Of a stretch of 64,000 nucleotides of DNA, positions 17,911 to 26,500 are shown piece after piece (the stretch's first letter is position 1; each line of letters begins with the position of its first letter). The DNA is from Streptomyces sp. T12. Its GTDB lineage: Bacteria > Actinomycetota > Actinomycetes > Streptomycetales > Streptomycetaceae. The notes below the pieces were generated by a model, which worked only from the letters and a program-made list of their open reading frames with translations, made no database searches and was not told the origin of the DNA. The stretch is taken from contig NZ_CP117866.1 in NCBI RefSeq assembly GCF_028736035.1, positions 3,658,001 through 3,722,000 on the forward strand, written 5' to 3'. A program made the translations under genes and the position numbers.

Positions 17911-17965
17911 ACGGGGACCAACCAGGTCAACTCATTACGAGGACCAACCAGGGGAGCAACTCATG
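17911..17965 (+). repeat. 26-bp imperfect direct duplication of the ribokinase ribosome-binding region
   Basis: GGACCAACCAGG occurs at 17915-17926 and 17941-17952, each followed by CAACTCAT and then TACGA. The second copy carries the extra GGAG and the ATG that start ribokinase. The first copy reads ATT at the equivalent place. This looks like a local duplication in which one copy became or remained the functional start. Confidence 0.7.
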
Positions 17966-18865
17966 TACGACTACGACCTCCTGGTCGTAGGGTCGGCCAA
18001 CGCCGACCTGGTGATCGGCGTCGAGCGTCGGCCGGGGGCCGGCGAGACCGTGCTCGGCTCCGATCTGGCCGTCCACCCGGGCGGCAAGGGCGCGAACCAG
18101 GCGGTCGCCGCCGCCCGGCTCGGGGCCCGTACGGCCCTGCTGGCCCGGGTCGGCGACGACGCGCACGGCCGGCTGCTGCTCGACTCGCAGCGGGCGGCCG
18201 GTGTCGACACGGTGGGCGTCCTGGTCGGCGACGCACCGACCGGCGTCGCGCTGATCACGGTGGACCCGTCCGGGGACAACAGCATCGTGGTCTCACCCGG
18301 CGCCAACGGACGGCTCACGCCGCAGGACGTACGGGCCGCCGCGAGCCTCTTCCAGGCGTCCCGGGTGGTCTCGGCCCAGCTGGAGATCCCGCTGGAGACG
18401 GTCGTCGAGGTCGTGCGCAGCCTGGCGGACGGCGGCCGCTTCGTCCTCAACCCCTCCCCGCCCCGCCCGCTGCCCGCCGAGGTGCTGGCGGCCTGCGACC
18501 CGCTGATCGTGAACGAGCACGAGGCGAAGGTGATCCTCGGCGACTCCGCGGTCGGCGACACCCCCGAGGACTGGGCACGGATCCTGCTCGCCAAGGGCCC
18601 CCGCTCGGTGGTCGTGACCCTGGGCGCCGAGGGTGCCCTGGTGGCCTCCGCGGAGGGGGTGACGCGGGTTGCGTCCGTGAAGGTGGACGCGGTGGACACG
18701 ACGGGCGCGGGCGACGCGTTCACGGCCGCGCTGGCCTGGAAGCTCGGGACGGGCTCGGCCCTGGCCGACGCGGCGGCGTACGCGGCCCGGGTCGGGGCGG
18801 CGGCGGTCACGAAGGAGGGCGCGCAGGAGTCGTTCCCGACGGCGGCGGAGGTCGGGGTCCTGTGA
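17963..18865 (+). CDS. rbsK: Ribokinase
   Basis: A 300-residue PfkB-family kinase that phosphorylates D-ribose at O5 with ATP. PfkB signature 1 is in the N-terminal GGKGANQAVAAARLG stretch. The second signature DTTGAGDAFTAALAWKLG holds the anion-hole glycines and the catalytic aspartate. NPSPPRPLPAEVLAACDPLIVNEHEA is typical of ribokinases. Shine-Dalgarno GGGGAG lies 5-6 nt before ATG 17963. It sits between the transporter and the pyranase, consistent with cytosolic ribose use feeding the pentose phosphate pool. Confidence 0.95.
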   Translation: MYDYDLLVVGSANADLVIGVERRPGAGETVLGSDLAVHPGGKGANQAVAAARLGARTALLARVGDDAHGRLLLDSQRAAGVDTVGVLVGDAPTGVALITVDPSGDNSIVVSPGANGRLTPQDVRAAASLFQASRVVSAQLEIPLETVVEVVRSLADGGRFVLNPSPPRPLPAEVLAACDPLIVNEHEAKVILGDSAVGDTPEDWARILLAKGPRSVVVTLGAEGALVASAEGVTRVASVKVDAVDTTGAGDAFTAALAWKLGTGSALADAAAYAARVGAAAVTKEGAQESFPTAAEVGVL

Positions 18866-19251
18866 AGAAGGCCGGAATCCTGAACCGTCACCTCTCCGGC
18901 GCCCTCGCCGAGCTGGGCCACGGCGACGGTGTGCTGGTGTGCGACGCCGGCATGCCGATACCCGACGGCCCGCGGGTCGTCGACCTGGCCTTTAGGGCCG
19001 GGGTGCCGTCCTTCGCCGAGGTGCTGGACGGTCTGCTGGCCGAGCTGACGGTGGAGGGCGCGACTGCGGCGCAGGAGATACGCGAGGCCAATCCGGCGGC
19101 GGCCGCGCTGCTGGAGGGCGAGTTTCCCGGGCTGGAGCTGGTCACGCACGAGCGGCTCAAGGAGCTGTCGGCCGGGGCGCGGCTGGTCGTACGGACCGGG
19201 GAGGCACGGCCGTACGCGAATGTGCTGCTGCGCTGCGGGGTCTTCTTCTGA
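18862..19251 (+). CDS. rbsD: D-ribose pyranase
   Basis: A 129-residue RbsD that interconverts beta-pyranose and beta-furanose forms of ribose so that the kinase can use it. KKAGILNRHLSGALAELGHGDGVLVCDAGMPIP contains the conserved H20 and D28. The C-terminal RTGEARPYANVLLRCGVFF is diagnostic. Its presence makes ribose the most probable substrate of the whole operon. The GTG start overlaps the ribokinase stop (GTGA). Confidence 0.95.
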   Translation: MKKAGILNRHLSGALAELGHGDGVLVCDAGMPIPDGPRVVDLAFRAGVPSFAEVLDGLLAELTVEGATAAQEIREANPAAAALLEGEFPGLELVTHERLKELSAGARLVVRTGEARPYANVLLRCGVFF

Positions 19252-19303
19252 CCTGCCGAGCGCAGAAGGCCGTAGGAGCGTCAGGAAAACCGTAGGAACG
19301 TTT

Positions 19304-19335
19304 CGAGGGGCCCGGTCCGTCGACCGAGCCCCTCG
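19304..19335 (+). terminator. Terminator of the ribose-type operon
   Basis: CGAGGGGC (19304-19311) pairs with GCCCCTCG (19328-19335), with an inner GGTC/GACC stem, followed by GGGTTT. It lies 53 bp after the pyranase stop codon. Confidence 0.8.
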
Positions 19336-19512
19336 GGTTTCCCTCCCCAATCAGAACCCCCGCGATCCCCCCGGATCCCCCTCCAGAAGTCCTGATGCCA
19401 AGTACGACCCGCAAGGTGGGGGAAGGGTTGTACGGTCTCCGCGGATTTTTTTCCGGCGCGTCTCGACGCCTTCGAAATGCCCGGAAATCTGGACAGACGT
19501 AGCGTTTCAGAT

Positions 19513-19899
19513 ATGTCAGAGGTAGACGAAAACCCCCTCACATCCCTACAGAACGACGTGCTCGACGAGCTCGGCGACGACCGGATCGGCGACATCGCGG
19601 TGCTCCTGGGCACCGACGAGCCCGGTGCCCGGCAGATGGTGTGTACGACGGTGTCGGCCCTGTCCGGCGAGGCGGAGACCGTGGCCACCCCGCACGATGC
19701 CCCGCTCACCGGCGTGGCCACCGTGGGCGGCTTCGCCACCGGCGGCCTGATGGCCGGGGTGCTGGCGGAGGAGGCCGGGTCGGTCGCGCGCGCGGTCGCC
19801 GGGCGGACGGGGCTGCCGCCGGCCGCCGTGTCACGGGTCGTGGAGACGTTGATTCCGGCGGTGCTGGCGGTGCTCACGAAGAGGGCCGCGAAGAAGTAG
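19513..19899 (+). CDS. DUF937 domain protein
   Basis: A 128-residue protein of the DUF937 type. The N-terminal NPLTSLQNDVLDELGDDRIGDIAVLLGTDEPGARQMVCTTVSAL resembles the repeated helical modules of that family, which pair with a later VARAVAGRTGLPPAAVSRVVETLIPAVLAVL. A glycine-rich hydrophobic middle segment separates them. Function is unknown. No Shine-Dalgarno precedes ATG 19513 or the in-frame ATG 19477. It is 52 bp upstream of the conflict locus and on the same strand, but membership in that locus is not shown. Confidence 0.7.
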   Translation: MSEVDENPLTSLQNDVLDELGDDRIGDIAVLLGTDEPGARQMVCTTVSALSGEAETVATPHDAPLTGVATVGGFATGGLMAGVLAEEAGSVARAVAGRTGLPPAAVSRVVETLIPAVLAVLTKRAAKK

Positions 19900-19951
19900 C
19901 GGCCCTCGGATCTCGTCGAACAGGGTCTCCTTTCGACCCGTGATCGGCACA

Positions 19952-20395
19952 ATGGCAAGGGTGTCGGACTTCAGCGAACTCCAACTCGCCGACGGGACAT
20001 CCGTGCGGTTCCAGCTCGCTCCGGGGGACGGATGGATCGCCCCCGAGGAACCGGCCGACGACCTCCCGGACGGCATGGGCAGCACCGTCCCCGTGTCCCG
20101 TGGCGGTCGTACGGCGGCCACCCTCGCGGTCGACACGCTGCGCAGCACCCTGCGGCCGCTCGGACCGTTCCTGCAGGAGGTGCACGAGGCGGTGGTGGCC
20201 TCCGAACGTCCACCGCAGGAGGTGAGCGTCACCTTCGGTGTGCAGGTGGGGCACGATCTCAAGCTCGGCATCGTCGGGGGCAGCGGGCAGGCCCATCTGA
20301 CCGTCTCGGCCACCTGGCAGCCCGCGCAGGCCACGCAGGCCACGCAGGCCACGCAGGCCACGCAGGCCACGCAGGCCACGCAGGCCACGGACTGA
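19952..20395 (+). CDS. Trypsin-co-occurring domain (trypco1, CU044_2847-type) protein
   Basis: A 147-residue protein. The N-terminal beta-rich part (SELQLADGTSVRFQLAPGDGW) and the later LRPLGPFLQEVHEAVVASERPPQEVSVTFGVQVGHDLKLGIVGGSGQAHLTVSATW match the small trypco1 family, which is encoded next to trypsin-like effectors in bacterial conflict systems. The C-terminus is seven exact Gln-Ala-Thr repeats from a 9-bp VNTR. The stop lies 3 bp before the protease start, so the two are probably co-translated. Its proposed role is an accessory or regulatory partner of the protease. Start choice between ATG 19952 and GTG 19961 is uncertain. Confidence 0.75.
   Translation: MARVSDFSELQLADGTSVRFQLAPGDGWIAPEEPADDLPDGMGSTVPVSRGGRTAATLAVDTLRSTLRPLGPFLQEVHEAVVASERPPQEVSVTFGVQVGHDLKLGIVGGSGQAHLTVSATWQPAQATQATQATQATQATQATQATD
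20327..20389 (+). repeat. 9-bp VNTR, seven perfect copies
   Basis: CAGGCCACG is repeated seven times without a mismatch and ends 3 bp before the stop codon of the trypco1 gene. The unit is in frame, so copy-number change alters only the length of the Gln-Ala-Thr tail. The protease ribosome-binding region begins right after it. Confidence 0.95.
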
Positions 20396-20398
20396 CGC

Positions 20399-22579
20399 AT
20401 GGGCTGGTTCGTGAGGGCGGACCGGTCGGCCTCCGCCGATCCACGGCACTGTGTGGTCTCCGTACTGGGGACCGCCGGCGGACGGAGTGTGGGGGCGGGC
20501 GTCCTGCTCACCCGGGACCAGCTGCTGACCTGCGCCCACGTCGTCAACGACGCGCTGGGCCGGGCCCCGTTCGATCCCCGTCGCCCGGCCGACGACAAGG
20601 TCCCGATCGTGCTGCACGGTCCGTCCACGACGGTCCGCTACGACACCCGCGTCGCCTACTGGGTGCCCGCACGCCGCCGCGACGGCACACCGGGCGTGTC
20701 GGAGACCGAGGACCACGAGTGGCTCGGCGACCTGGCCGTCCTGCGGCTGGAGACCGTACCGAGCCGGCAGGTCCCGGCACCGCAGTGGCGGCCGATGACG
20801 ATCGGCCAGTCCCTGCGCGCCTGGCACGGCACCGGGTTGAGCCACACCTTCGCGGACGTGCGGGTCAAGACCTGCGACGAGGCCTTCGGCTACCTGGACG
20901 GCGACGCCACCGGCATGGCCATCGGGCCCTCCTACAGCGGCAGTCCGCTGTGGTCGGTCGGGGACAACGCCGTGGTGGGCCTCGTGGCGGGCCACGTCAT
21001 GCCGCCCGCCGAGCGGACGACCGGCCGGCCGCTGCCGTTCAGCTCCCAGCACATCGCCCGGCGCAGCTGGGGCATCCCCTGGCAGCGCGTCGAGGCGGAG
21101 TTACGGGCCGCCGGCGCGGCCGAGCTCTTCGAGGCGCCAGTGCCCGATCTGGACGATCCGGCGCTGCCGGTGCTGGTCGACCTCCTGTACCGCCTCATGC
21201 CGTCGCCGACACTGCGCGGCGACCACGCCCGCGCCGTGGCGGAGCGCTGCGGCTACGACCATCCCGGTGGCGGCCTCACCGCGCCCACCCCGGAGGAGTT
21301 CGCGAGCCTGCTGCTGACCGAGCCCCGGGCGCTGGCCGCGCTCGTCGAGGTGCTGCACCGGCAGGAACCGGGTGCCGTACCGGACCTGATCGCCGTCGGC
21401 CGGATGTCCCGGGTGCCGAAGCTGCTGTCGCCGCGCGAGCACCACAGGCTGGTGAACCAGCTGGACGGCCTGTCCGCAGGGCTGCGGGCCCGGCTCCCCG
21501 AGGTGGTGCGGGCCGCCCTGCCCCTGGCCGCCACCTTCCCCGGCGGCGACACGGTCAAGGGCCTCCTCGACCACCTGGAGAGCCTGTCGGGCGACAGCCG
21601 TACCGATGCGGACGGGCTGCGGGTGCCTGGACTGCTCCGGGTGATCGAGTACCTCGCCGCGCTGTGTCCGCTCGGGCCGCAGGCGTCCCTGCGCCTGTGG
21701 ACGGACGCCGTCGTCGACCGGCTGAGCATTCCCCGCGCGTCCCTCGCGGAGCGCCGCACCGACGCCGAGGAGTGGGCCCGGGCGCAGCGCGAGCTGACCG
21801 CTCCGGCGTGGGTGTCGGCCCATGTGGAGCGGGCCGGCGCGGACCGGTACCGGCTGCGGGTGTGGTGCGACGAGGGCACCGGTCCGCGGCAGACCTCCGT
21901 GGACGGCGAGACGGTGCGCAGCGGGGCGCAGGCGGCGCGCGAGCTGCTCAAGGCCCTGGAGTCGCTGTACCGGGCCGCTCCCGACCGCGGCCGGCCCGTC
22001 CTGGAGGTGCACGTCGACCGGGACGGGCTGGACCTGCCCGTCGACGAGTGGGGCGGCGGCTTCGACGACGGGCCCGGCGCCTTCGGACCCGCCGACCTGC
22101 CCGGCGTGCTCGGCGCCGAGTTCCCCGTGGTCGTCACCTGCCCGGAACTCCTGCACCGGCACGAGCGTTTCCATCCCGACTGGCGCCACCGCTGGAGACG
22201 CCTCGACTCGGACGCCGCCCTGACGTTCGCCGACCCCGCCCAAGGCCGGAACGAGGTGTACGGCGCCCTGTTGGCGGACAAGGACGCCGTCCGGGTCTGC
22301 GTCGACGTGCCCCCTCGCTCACGTGCCGAGATCGTGCAGACGTGTCTGATGATGGGGGTGCCCGTGGTGATCTGGGACCGCGGAACGCGGCAGGGCTCGC
22401 ATGCCGTGGCCCGGCTGTCCGCCGTACACGTACGAACCCTGCCGGAGGGGGCGCGGGCGTACCGGGCGATGAGCCTGGGCAGTCCGCGGCAGTTCTCCGG
22501 TCGTCCCGTCGTCGCCTGGTCGGACGCGGACCGTTCGGTGCCCCGGCTGCATCTGGCAGAGCCTCAGGAGAACCCATGA
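20399..22579 (+). CDS. Trypsin-like serine protease fused to VMAP-C-type domain (conflict-system effector)
   Basis: A 726-residue protein. Residues 15-240 are a trypsin-like protease with H47 (TCAHVV), D111 (GDLAVLRL) and S180 (PSYSGSPLW) as the triad. No signal peptide is visible, so it should act in the cytosol. About 250-470 is helical and resembles effector-associated and VMAP middle regions. The C-terminus, with VSAHVERAGADRYRLRVW, VHVDRDGLDLPVDEW, LGAEFPVVVTC and HRWRRLDS, looks like the VMAP-C domain found with MoxR and vWA proteins. The stop overlaps the MoxR start (ATGA). The family's proposed role is infection-triggered proteolysis. Confidence 0.85.
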   Translation: MGWFVRADRSASADPRHCVVSVLGTAGGRSVGAGVLLTRDQLLTCAHVVNDALGRAPFDPRRPADDKVPIVLHGPSTTVRYDTRVAYWVPARRRDGTPGVSETEDHEWLGDLAVLRLETVPSRQVPAPQWRPMTIGQSLRAWHGTGLSHTFADVRVKTCDEAFGYLDGDATGMAIGPSYSGSPLWSVGDNAVVGLVAGHVMPPAERTTGRPLPFSSQHIARRSWGIPWQRVEAELRAAGAAELFEAPVPDLDDPALPVLVDLLYRLMPSPTLRGDHARAVAERCGYDHPGGGLTAPTPEEFASLLLTEPRALAALVEVLHRQEPGAVPDLIAVGRMSRVPKLLSPREHHRLVNQLDGLSAGLRARLPEVVRAALPLAATFPGGDTVKGLLDHLESLSGDSRTDADGLRVPGLLRVIEYLAALCPLGPQASLRLWTDAVVDRLSIPRASLAERRTDAEEWARAQRELTAPAWVSAHVERAGADRYRLRVWCDEGTGPRQTSVDGETVRSGAQAARELLKALESLYRAAPDRGRPVLEVHVDRDGLDLPVDEWGGGFDDGPGAFGPADLPGVLGAEFPVVVTCPELLHRHERFHPDWRHRWRRLDSDAALTFADPAQGRNEVYGALLADKDAVRVCVDVPPRSRAEIVQTCLMMGVPVVIWDRGTRQGSHAVARLSAVHVRTLPEGARAYRAMSLGSPRQFSGRPVVAWSDADRSVPRLHLAEPQENP

Positions 22580-23526
22580 GCACCTCGACGAACGGCAGTT
22601 GGCGGATCTTCCGCGGGGACGGTGTGCCGCGCTCGGTCACCATGCCGCCCGCCCCGCCCTGGCGCCGCTTCCGCGCGTCGGACGGGGATCGGGCGCCGCT
22701 GCCGTATCTGATCGCCCGCGAGCACGCGGACGTGGTCAACGCGGCGCTCCATCTGCGCCGGCCACTGCTGGTGACGGGGCCCGCGGGCACCGGCAAGTCG
22801 TCACTGGCGCGAGCCGTCGCGCATGAGCTGAGCCTCGGCGCGCTGCTGCGCTGGCCGGTCAACAGCCGCTCCGGCGTGAAGGAGGCGCTGTACGAGTACG
22901 ACGCGATCGGGCGGCTGCGGGAGACCACGCTGAGCCGGGACCGGGGTGGCGTGGAGCCCGGCATCGGCAGCTTCATCCGGCTCGGGCCGCTCGGCACGGC
23001 GCTGGCGCCGCAGGCCACGCCGCGTGCGCTGCTGGTCGACGAGATGGACAAGGGCGACGTGGACCTGCCCAACGACCTGCTGACGGTGTTCGAGGAGGGC
23101 GTCTTCGAGATACCCGAACTGGCCCGGCTGCCCGAGGAGATGGCGGACGTGGACGTCCTCACCGCCGACCACCAGGGCTGGGTGACGGTCCATCAGGGCC
23201 GGGTGCAGTGCACCGAGTTCCCGATCGTCGTCATCACCAGCAACGGCGAGCGGGACTTCCCGCCCGCGTTCCTGCGCCGCTGCATCCGCCTGGACCTGCC
23301 GATGCCGGACGAGGAACGCCTGCGGGCCATCGTCGCCGCCCATCTCGGCCCCGAGCTCCTCCCCGAGGTCGACGACCTCCTCCAGGCCTTCCTGCGCCGC
23401 CGCGCCCCCGGCGAACTCGCCACCGACCAGCTCCTCAACGCCGTTTTCCTGCGCACGAACGGCGTGGACCTCGATGCCGACGGCCTCCTCGACGCGGTGC
23501 TCCACCAGCTGACGGGGACGGTGTGA
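22576..23526 (+). CDS. MoxR-type AAA+ ATPase of the VMAP conflict locus
   Basis: A 316-residue AAA+ ATPase. Walker A GPAGTGKS is at about 68-75, Walker B LLVDEMDKGD at about 153-162, sensor 1 is IVVITSNGERDFP, and RRCIRLDLPMPDEERLRAI carries the arginine-finger region and start of the lid. LPNDLLTVFEEGVFEIPEL is typical of the MoxR/dynein-related branch. Such ATPases remodel a vWA partner using MIDAS binding, and the next gene supplies a vWA-like domain. CAGGAG precedes ATG 22576, which overlaps the protease stop. Confidence 0.9.
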   Translation: MSTSTNGSWRIFRGDGVPRSVTMPPAPPWRRFRASDGDRAPLPYLIAREHADVVNAALHLRRPLLVTGPAGTGKSSLARAVAHELSLGALLRWPVNSRSGVKEALYEYDAIGRLRETTLSRDRGGVEPGIGSFIRLGPLGTALAPQATPRALLVDEMDKGDVDLPNDLLTVFEEGVFEIPELARLPEEMADVDVLTADHQGWVTVHQGRVQCTEFPIVVITSNGERDFPPAFLRRCIRLDLPMPDEERLRAIVAAHLGPELLPEVDDLLQAFLRRRAPGELATDQLLNAVFLRTNGVDLDADGLLDAVLHQLTGTV

Positions 23527-23529
23527 CCG

Positions 23530-26500
23530 GTGCGGGAGGGGTGGGGGGCCGACGGGGAGGGGCCACGTCGACGGACACCGGCGGACGGAGCCGACCGTCT
23601 GGGCGCGGTGCTCGGCGTGCTCAAGGGTGCGGGGTACGACCTCGACGCCCATGAGGTGCTGGACGTGCTGTGGCTGGCCAGTCGGCTGCCGCCGGACGAC
23701 CGTGAGCTGCCGCTGCGGCGCCTGCTGCGCGGTGCCGGGATTCCCGCGCAGCCCCCGCCCCCGCAGCAGCCGCTCCCCGACGAGCGCGTCACCGAGCCCG
23801 ACGGCGAGGCCCCCGGCTCGGACCTGCCCGACCTGACGATGCCCGAGCTGCACGCCGCACCCCTGCCCCAGCAGTTGCCCGAGCTGCCCCGGCTGCCCCC
23901 GGCTGCGGACAGCGGCAAACCGGCGCTCCCCCTGCTCGTACCGGAGGAGAAGGCCCTGCGCGACGAGCTGGTGATCGGGCGGGCGCTGCGTCCCCTCAAA
24001 CGGAAGCGGCCGAGCCCCCGGCTGCGCGAACTGGACGAGGCGGCCACGGCGGCCCAGCTGGCCGAGACCCGGTTGCCCGATGTCGTGCTGCGCCCCACCC
24101 GGGTGCGCTGGCTGAACCTCGTCGTGGTGGTCGACGACGGTCTGTCGATGCTGCTGTGGCACCGGCTCACGGCGGAGCTGCTGACCACCCTGCAACGGCT
24201 CGGCGCCTTCCGGTCGATCCAGGTCCGCGGGATCGACACCCGCTCCGTGGACGCCCCCGTGCTGCGCGGCCACCCCTTCGACCCGGACAGCTCCGTGCTG
24301 TCCCCCTCGGTGCTGCTCGACCCCTCCGGCCAGACCCTCGTCCTCGTGGTGAGCGACGGCATGGGCTCCGGATGGCGCGGCGGTGCCGTCCACGACATCC
24401 TGCTGGAGTGGGCCGCCAGTGGCCCGGTGGCCGTCCTGCACACCCTGCCGCCGGCCCTGTGGGGCGGCTCCGGCATCCGGGCCGACCGATGGCAGGCCAC
24501 CACCCGAAGGCCGGGCGGCGCGAACACGTCGTGGCACATCACCGACCGCGTGCTGCCCAAGGAGCTCGCCGAGTTCACCGGCGTCCCCATCCCGGTCCTG
24601 CAGCCCACGGCCGCCTCCCTGCGCACCTGGGCCGAACTCCTGACGTCACCGGGTACGACCGTCGAGCTGCCGCTGCTGGCCCGCCCCTGGCAGCGCGGTC
24701 CCGTCGCGCCGCCCCGCGAGGTGGGCAGCCTGCAGCACTTCCGGGACGCGGCCTCCCCCGAGGCCTACCGGCTGGCCGCCCATCTGGCCGCGGTCTCCCC
24801 GGTCTCCGTCCCGGTGATGCGCCTGGTGCAGTCGGCGGTGCCGTGGGAGGCCCGCACCACGCATCTCGCGGAGGTCTTCCTCGGCGGTCTCATCCACCCG
24901 TACCCCGCCCCCGTACCGGGGCCGCTGCCCGCCAAGCACCGCGTCTTCGACTTCACCGAGGAGAGCAAGACGGCCCTGCTGGACGCCGTGCCGAGCGGCG
25001 AACTGCTGCGCACCGGACGCCGTATCGGGCGGCGTCTGGAACAACTGGCGGGCCGCTCCCCGGACTTCCCGGCCTGGCTCGCCCATCCCGAGGGCGTGGA
25101 CCGGCTGCCGGCCGCCTTCCCGTCCTTCACCGCCGTCGAACGCCGGCTGATGGCCCGGTTCGGTGTGACCGTCCCCGGCCCGGCGGCCGCACCTCCACCC
25201 CGGGTGGTACGGCCCCCGGTGTGGAACCCCCTCACCCCGCAGGACCCCACCCGTCTCGGCCACTACGACCTGCGCGGGCGCCGTCTGGGCCGCCGTACCG
25301 TCGTCTACCTCGGCGTGGACCAGCGGGGCGCGGAGGTGGCGCTGCGCACCGTACGGCCCGAACTGCCCGCCTCCACCGCACAGTTGCTGGACACCGAGGC
25401 GAAGGCGCTGACCCGGCTGGACGGCCGCTACGCGCCCGATCTGCTGGACACCGGTCAGGACGGCCGGACCCGGTGGATCGCCGTGCGGCTGTTCCCGTCG
25501 GCGGGCGGCTCCCATGCCCAGCCGCCACGCCTGAGCGACCTTCTGGCGTACGTCGGCCCCGACCAGGCCGGCGCCTTCGACATCCTCACCAGCCTCCAGC
25601 TCGGCTGGCATCTGGCGAGCGCGCTGAGCGTCTGCCACCTCAACGAACTGGTGCCCGCGGACCTCTCGGCCGACTCCGTGGTGGTTCTGGAGCGGACGGT
25701 GCTGCTGACGGGGCTGGCGGACTGTGCCGTCGACGGCGAGTTCCACGGCTCGGGCGTCCCGCCCACGAAAGAGGGCAACATCAGGGACCTCGGCGAGCTC
25801 CTGAGGCAGGTCAGCAGCCGTCCACGGCCCCCGTTCCCCGGCTCTCCCGAGGGCATGCACCGCTGGTCGGGCGACACCTGGCAGCCGTTGCGAGAGCTCG
25901 TGCTCAGGTGCCTGGATCCCGATCCCACGGCGCGCCCCGCGGCCAGCGAGGTGGCCGACAAGCTGGCGCAGTACGTGGCGATCGCGCAGGCGATGCGAGG
26001 CGGGGCGGCGACGGGGGCCGCACCGCCGGTGCCGGAACGCGGACCGGCGGGCGCGCCGCCGCTGACGCCGAGCCCGGCACCACCGCCGGAGCAGGCCGGG
26101 TTCCCCGCGCGAAGGCCCGGCGTGCCGTCACGGGCGACCGCCGCCCGGCAACCGTCCTTCGGCCGCTTCGGCAACCGCGAGCGCGCCCCCAGACTCGCGG
26201 CCGTGCGGCGTCCGCTCACCCGCAGCAGGCGCGTCGCCCTGGTCGGCGCCCAGTCCAACTCCGGCCGGGTGACCACGACGGTGGTCCTGGGTTCGCTCCT
26301 CGTCGCGCTGCGCGACCAGGCCGTGCTGGCCCTGGACGGCGCACCGGCCGCCGGTGACCTGCACGTCCATCTGCCGCCGGACGCGTCCTCGACCCCGCGC
26401 CAGCTGACGCGGCTGTCGGCGGACGCCCCGTACGAGGAGATCCGCCGGCACACGAGCCTGCTGCCGTCCGGTCTGGAGGTGCTCGCCCATCGCGCTCTGC

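Noticed and set aside
20327..20389. Possible CRISPR-like repeat
   Set aside because: Nine-bp head-to-tail units with no spacers. It is an in-frame microsatellite.
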